Shown: piece by piece, positions 6,421 through 7,783 of the stretch
Layout of the letters: every line of letters starts with the position of its first letter
Numbering within the stretch: the first letter of the stretch is position 1
Origin: an uncultured Oscillospiraceae bacterium
GTDB taxonomy: Bacteria; Bacillota; Clostridia; Oscillospirales; Ruminococcaceae
Assembly: GCA_900547015.1 (NCBI GenBank)
Contig: URFD01000076.1
Location: 1 to 7,783, forward strand
Direction of reading: 5' to 3'
DNA length: 7,783 bases
Notes under the pieces: model-generated
Database searches by the model: none
Told to the model about the DNA's origin: nothing
Seen by the model: only the letters and a program-made list of their open reading frames with translations
Translations under genes and position numbers: made by a program

Positions 6421-7611
6421 TTATCTGCCCTGCTTCGGGCTCCATTTTTTCGCATTGGATTTTGCGGATAATTTGGGTGCTGGGGTCGATTCTTCCTTAA
6501 AGTACATATACAGCTGGCAAGGAATCATACCGTTATAGAGCTTGCGGCGCTTGTCCGCCACCCGTCCAAACGATTTTTCAAATTCCATATCCGGGCTGAT
6601 GATATAATAGCGGTGCGGATAGCCCTGATGAAAGACCTCTCCCATCGTCTGGTAAATATCCTGCGCAGTTTTCAAATCGAGCAGACGCTCGCCATACGGC
6701 GGGTTGCAGATGACGACACCCTTTTCCTTCGGGATAAAAAAGTCCTTGACATCCCGCTGGACAATCTCGATGCGGGCTCCGACCCCTGCCTGTTTGGCAT
6801 TGTACTGAGCCAGCTCCACCGCCTCCGGGTCAATATCGCTGCCGTAGGCGCGGAAAGGAGCATCCCTTTTAATCAAATCGAATGCACGCTGGCGCTCCTG
6901 CTGCCATTCGGTCTGCGGTAGCCAATCCCATTGTTCTGCCGCAAATCTCCGGCGCAGTCCCGGTGCGATTCTCAGCGCGTGCATCGCGCCCTCAATCAGC
7001 ATGGTTCCCGAGCCGCAGAACGGGTCATACAGCTGGGAGTCCGGATAGAGGTGTGCCAAGTCGATGATGCCGGCTGCCAGCGTCTCCTTGATTGGAGCCA
7101 GCACCGCATTCTTTCGGTAGCCTCTCTTGTGCAGGCCGACCCCTGTGGTGTCCAGCGTAATCATGACATTGTCATGGTTGATGCCGAATTCCACCGCATA
7201 GGTTGTGCCGGTCTCCTCAAACCAGCTGAGATTGTAGACCTCCTGCAAGCGGGTGACGATTGCCTTTTTGATGATGGACTGACAATCCGAGATGCTGAAC
7301 AGCTGGGACTTGAGCGACCAGCCGCCCTTGACCGGAAATGCGTCCTTTTTCCCGATGTAATCTTCAAACGGGATTTTGCGAACGCCCTGGAACAGCTCCT
7401 CAAAGCTGCGCGCCTCAAACCGACCGAGCACCAGCTGGACACGCTCTGCGGTGCGCAGGCAGATATTGGCTCGGGCAATCATATTTTCTTCCCCTTCAAA
7501 GGTGATTCTGCCGTCGGTTACTTCCAGATTTTCGCCGCCCATCCTGCGGATTTCGGACGCCAATACACTTTCCAGACCAAAATGGCAGGGTGTTGATAAT
7601 ACTACTTTCAC
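6421..7611 (-). CDS. ypsC: THUMP-domain rRNA (guanine-N2) methyltransferase, YpsC/RlmL type
   Basis: SAM-dependent RNA methyltransferase; the E. coli relative RlmL makes m2G2445 in 23S rRNA, and the same role is inferred here. From a GTG at 7611 the product has 396 residues, close to B. subtilis YpsC. Order: an N-terminal segment (STPCHFGLESVLASEIRR, 6-23), a THUMP region (about 45-155), the GLHKRGYR motif (159-166), SAM-binding motif I in DPFCGSGTM (196-204), GSDIDPEA (257-264) as motif II, catalytic NPPYGERL (303-310), and KRRKLYNGMI (354-363) near the end. The C-terminal tail is basic and low-complexity. I chose the GTG because family similarity begins there and AAGGAG (7624-7619) lies 7 nt upstream; an upstream in-frame ATG at 7752 would add 47 unrelated residues and overlap another gene. 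The annotation 'DNA N6-adenine methylase' sometimes given to this family is outdated. Confidence 0.92.
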   Translation of the reverse strand: MKVVLSTPCHFGLESVLASEIRRMGGENLEVTDGRITFEGEENMIARANICLRTAERVQLVLGRFEARSFEELFQGVRKIPFEDYIGKKDAFPVKGGWSLKSQLFSISDCQSIIKKAIVTRLQEVYNLSWFEETGTTYAVEFGINHDNVMITLDTTGVGLHKRGYRKNAVLAPIKETLAAGIIDLAHLYPDSQLYDPFCGSGTMLIEGAMHALRIAPGLRRRFAAEQWDWLPQTEWQQERQRAFDLIKRDAPFRAYGSDIDPEAVELAQYNAKQAGVGARIEIVQRDVKDFFIPKEKGVVICNPPYGERLLDLKTAQDIYQTMGEVFHQGYPHRYYIISPDMEFEKSFGRVADKRRKLYNGMIPCQLYMYFKEESTPAPKLSAKSNAKKWSPKQGR

Positions 7612-7687
7612 AAAGACTCTCCTTCTTTTCTTAACCCGCAGCACAGGGCGGACCGTGTCAGATGATGTGTGGAAAACATTATGAATA

Positions 7688-7716
7688 ATCATATCAACTT
7701 TATCTCCCAAATGCAA
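7688..7716 (-). promoter_or_regulatory. Possible promoter of the methyltransferase gene
   Basis: On the minus strand TTGCAT (7716-7711), a 17-bp spacer and TATGAT (7693-7688), with an extended -10 TG one base before the box. Transcription would start near 7681, with a leader of about 70 nt. The -35 box lies within the last codons of the upstream gene. Confidence 0.5.
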
Positions 7717-7783
7717 GAGTGTGTTTGATTTCCAGATACTTATTGATAACATCGACCGAGAGCCGCTCGGGGGTGGTGCGCAG
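7700..7783 (-). CDS. C-terminal end of an unidentified minus-strand gene (partial)
   Basis: The minus strand is open from the window edge to a TAA at 7702-7700, giving 27 residues ending in SVDVINKYLEIKHTLAFGR. The stretch looks like ordinary protein (TPERLSVDVINKYLEI, an amphipathic helix pattern), unlike the other frames here. The gene starts outside the window and I do not recognise the family from this fragment. Only 88 nt separate its stop from the methyltransferase start, and both share the strand, so some read-through is possible; I see no terminator in the gap. Confidence 0.5.
   Translation of the reverse strand: MRTTPERLSVDVINKYLEIKHTLAFGR

Noticed and set aside
6421..7752. Longer methyltransferase starting at an ATG at 7752
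   Set aside because: The extra 47 residues lack family similarity and overlap the end of another gene, while the GTG at 7611 has a good ribosome binding site.

Overview
The window looks like part of a Gram-positive, Clostridia-like chromosome with mid GC content, possibly of the Oscillospirales; the placement below class level is a guess. It holds two inward-facing transcription units on each side of a roughly 1 kb regulatory spacer, and all complete genes belong to known families. The Firmicute assignment rests on a canonical T-box riboswitch, strong AGGAGG-type ribosome binding sites, sigma-A-like promoters, a YpsC-type rRNA methyltransferase and a compact potABCD operon.

Layout: positions 53-4033 (minus strand) carry a complete spermidine/putrescine ABC importer read in the order potA (ATPase), potB and potC (permeases), potD (binding protein). 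The joints are tight: a 4-nt gap for A/B, an ATGA overlap for B/C and direct abutment for C/D, so the four are very likely one translationally coupled operon. The best promoter lies far upstream (4374-4401), giving a leader of about 330 nt. That leader contains a strong hairpin whose 3' arm is also perfectly complementary to the potA ribosome binding site. PotD is unusual in lacking a lipobox and carrying a C-terminal membrane anchor with a basic tail.

Positions 4402-4661 are pyrimidine-rich on the plus strand and hold at most a small doubtful ORF on the minus strand. At 4662-4690 a near-consensus extended -10 promoter drives a full T-box leader (about 4716-4967) with an isoleucine specifier codon (ATC), antiterminator and terminator. 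It controls brnQ (5043-6365, plus), a branched-chain amino acid:cation symporter, so uncharged tRNA-Ile should switch on import of isoleucine, leucine and valine.

A strong bidirectional hairpin terminator (6382-6419) separates brnQ from a convergent gene for a THUMP-domain rRNA methyltransferase of the YpsC/RlmL type (6421-7611, minus, GTG start). Its likely promoter overlaps the 3' end of another minus-strand gene, of which only the last 27 codons lie in the window (7700-7783). I saw no tRNA or rRNA gene, CRISPR array, insertion sequence or phage gene. The most unusual items are regulatory (potA leader, T-box) and topological (PotD anchor), not a new multigene system.
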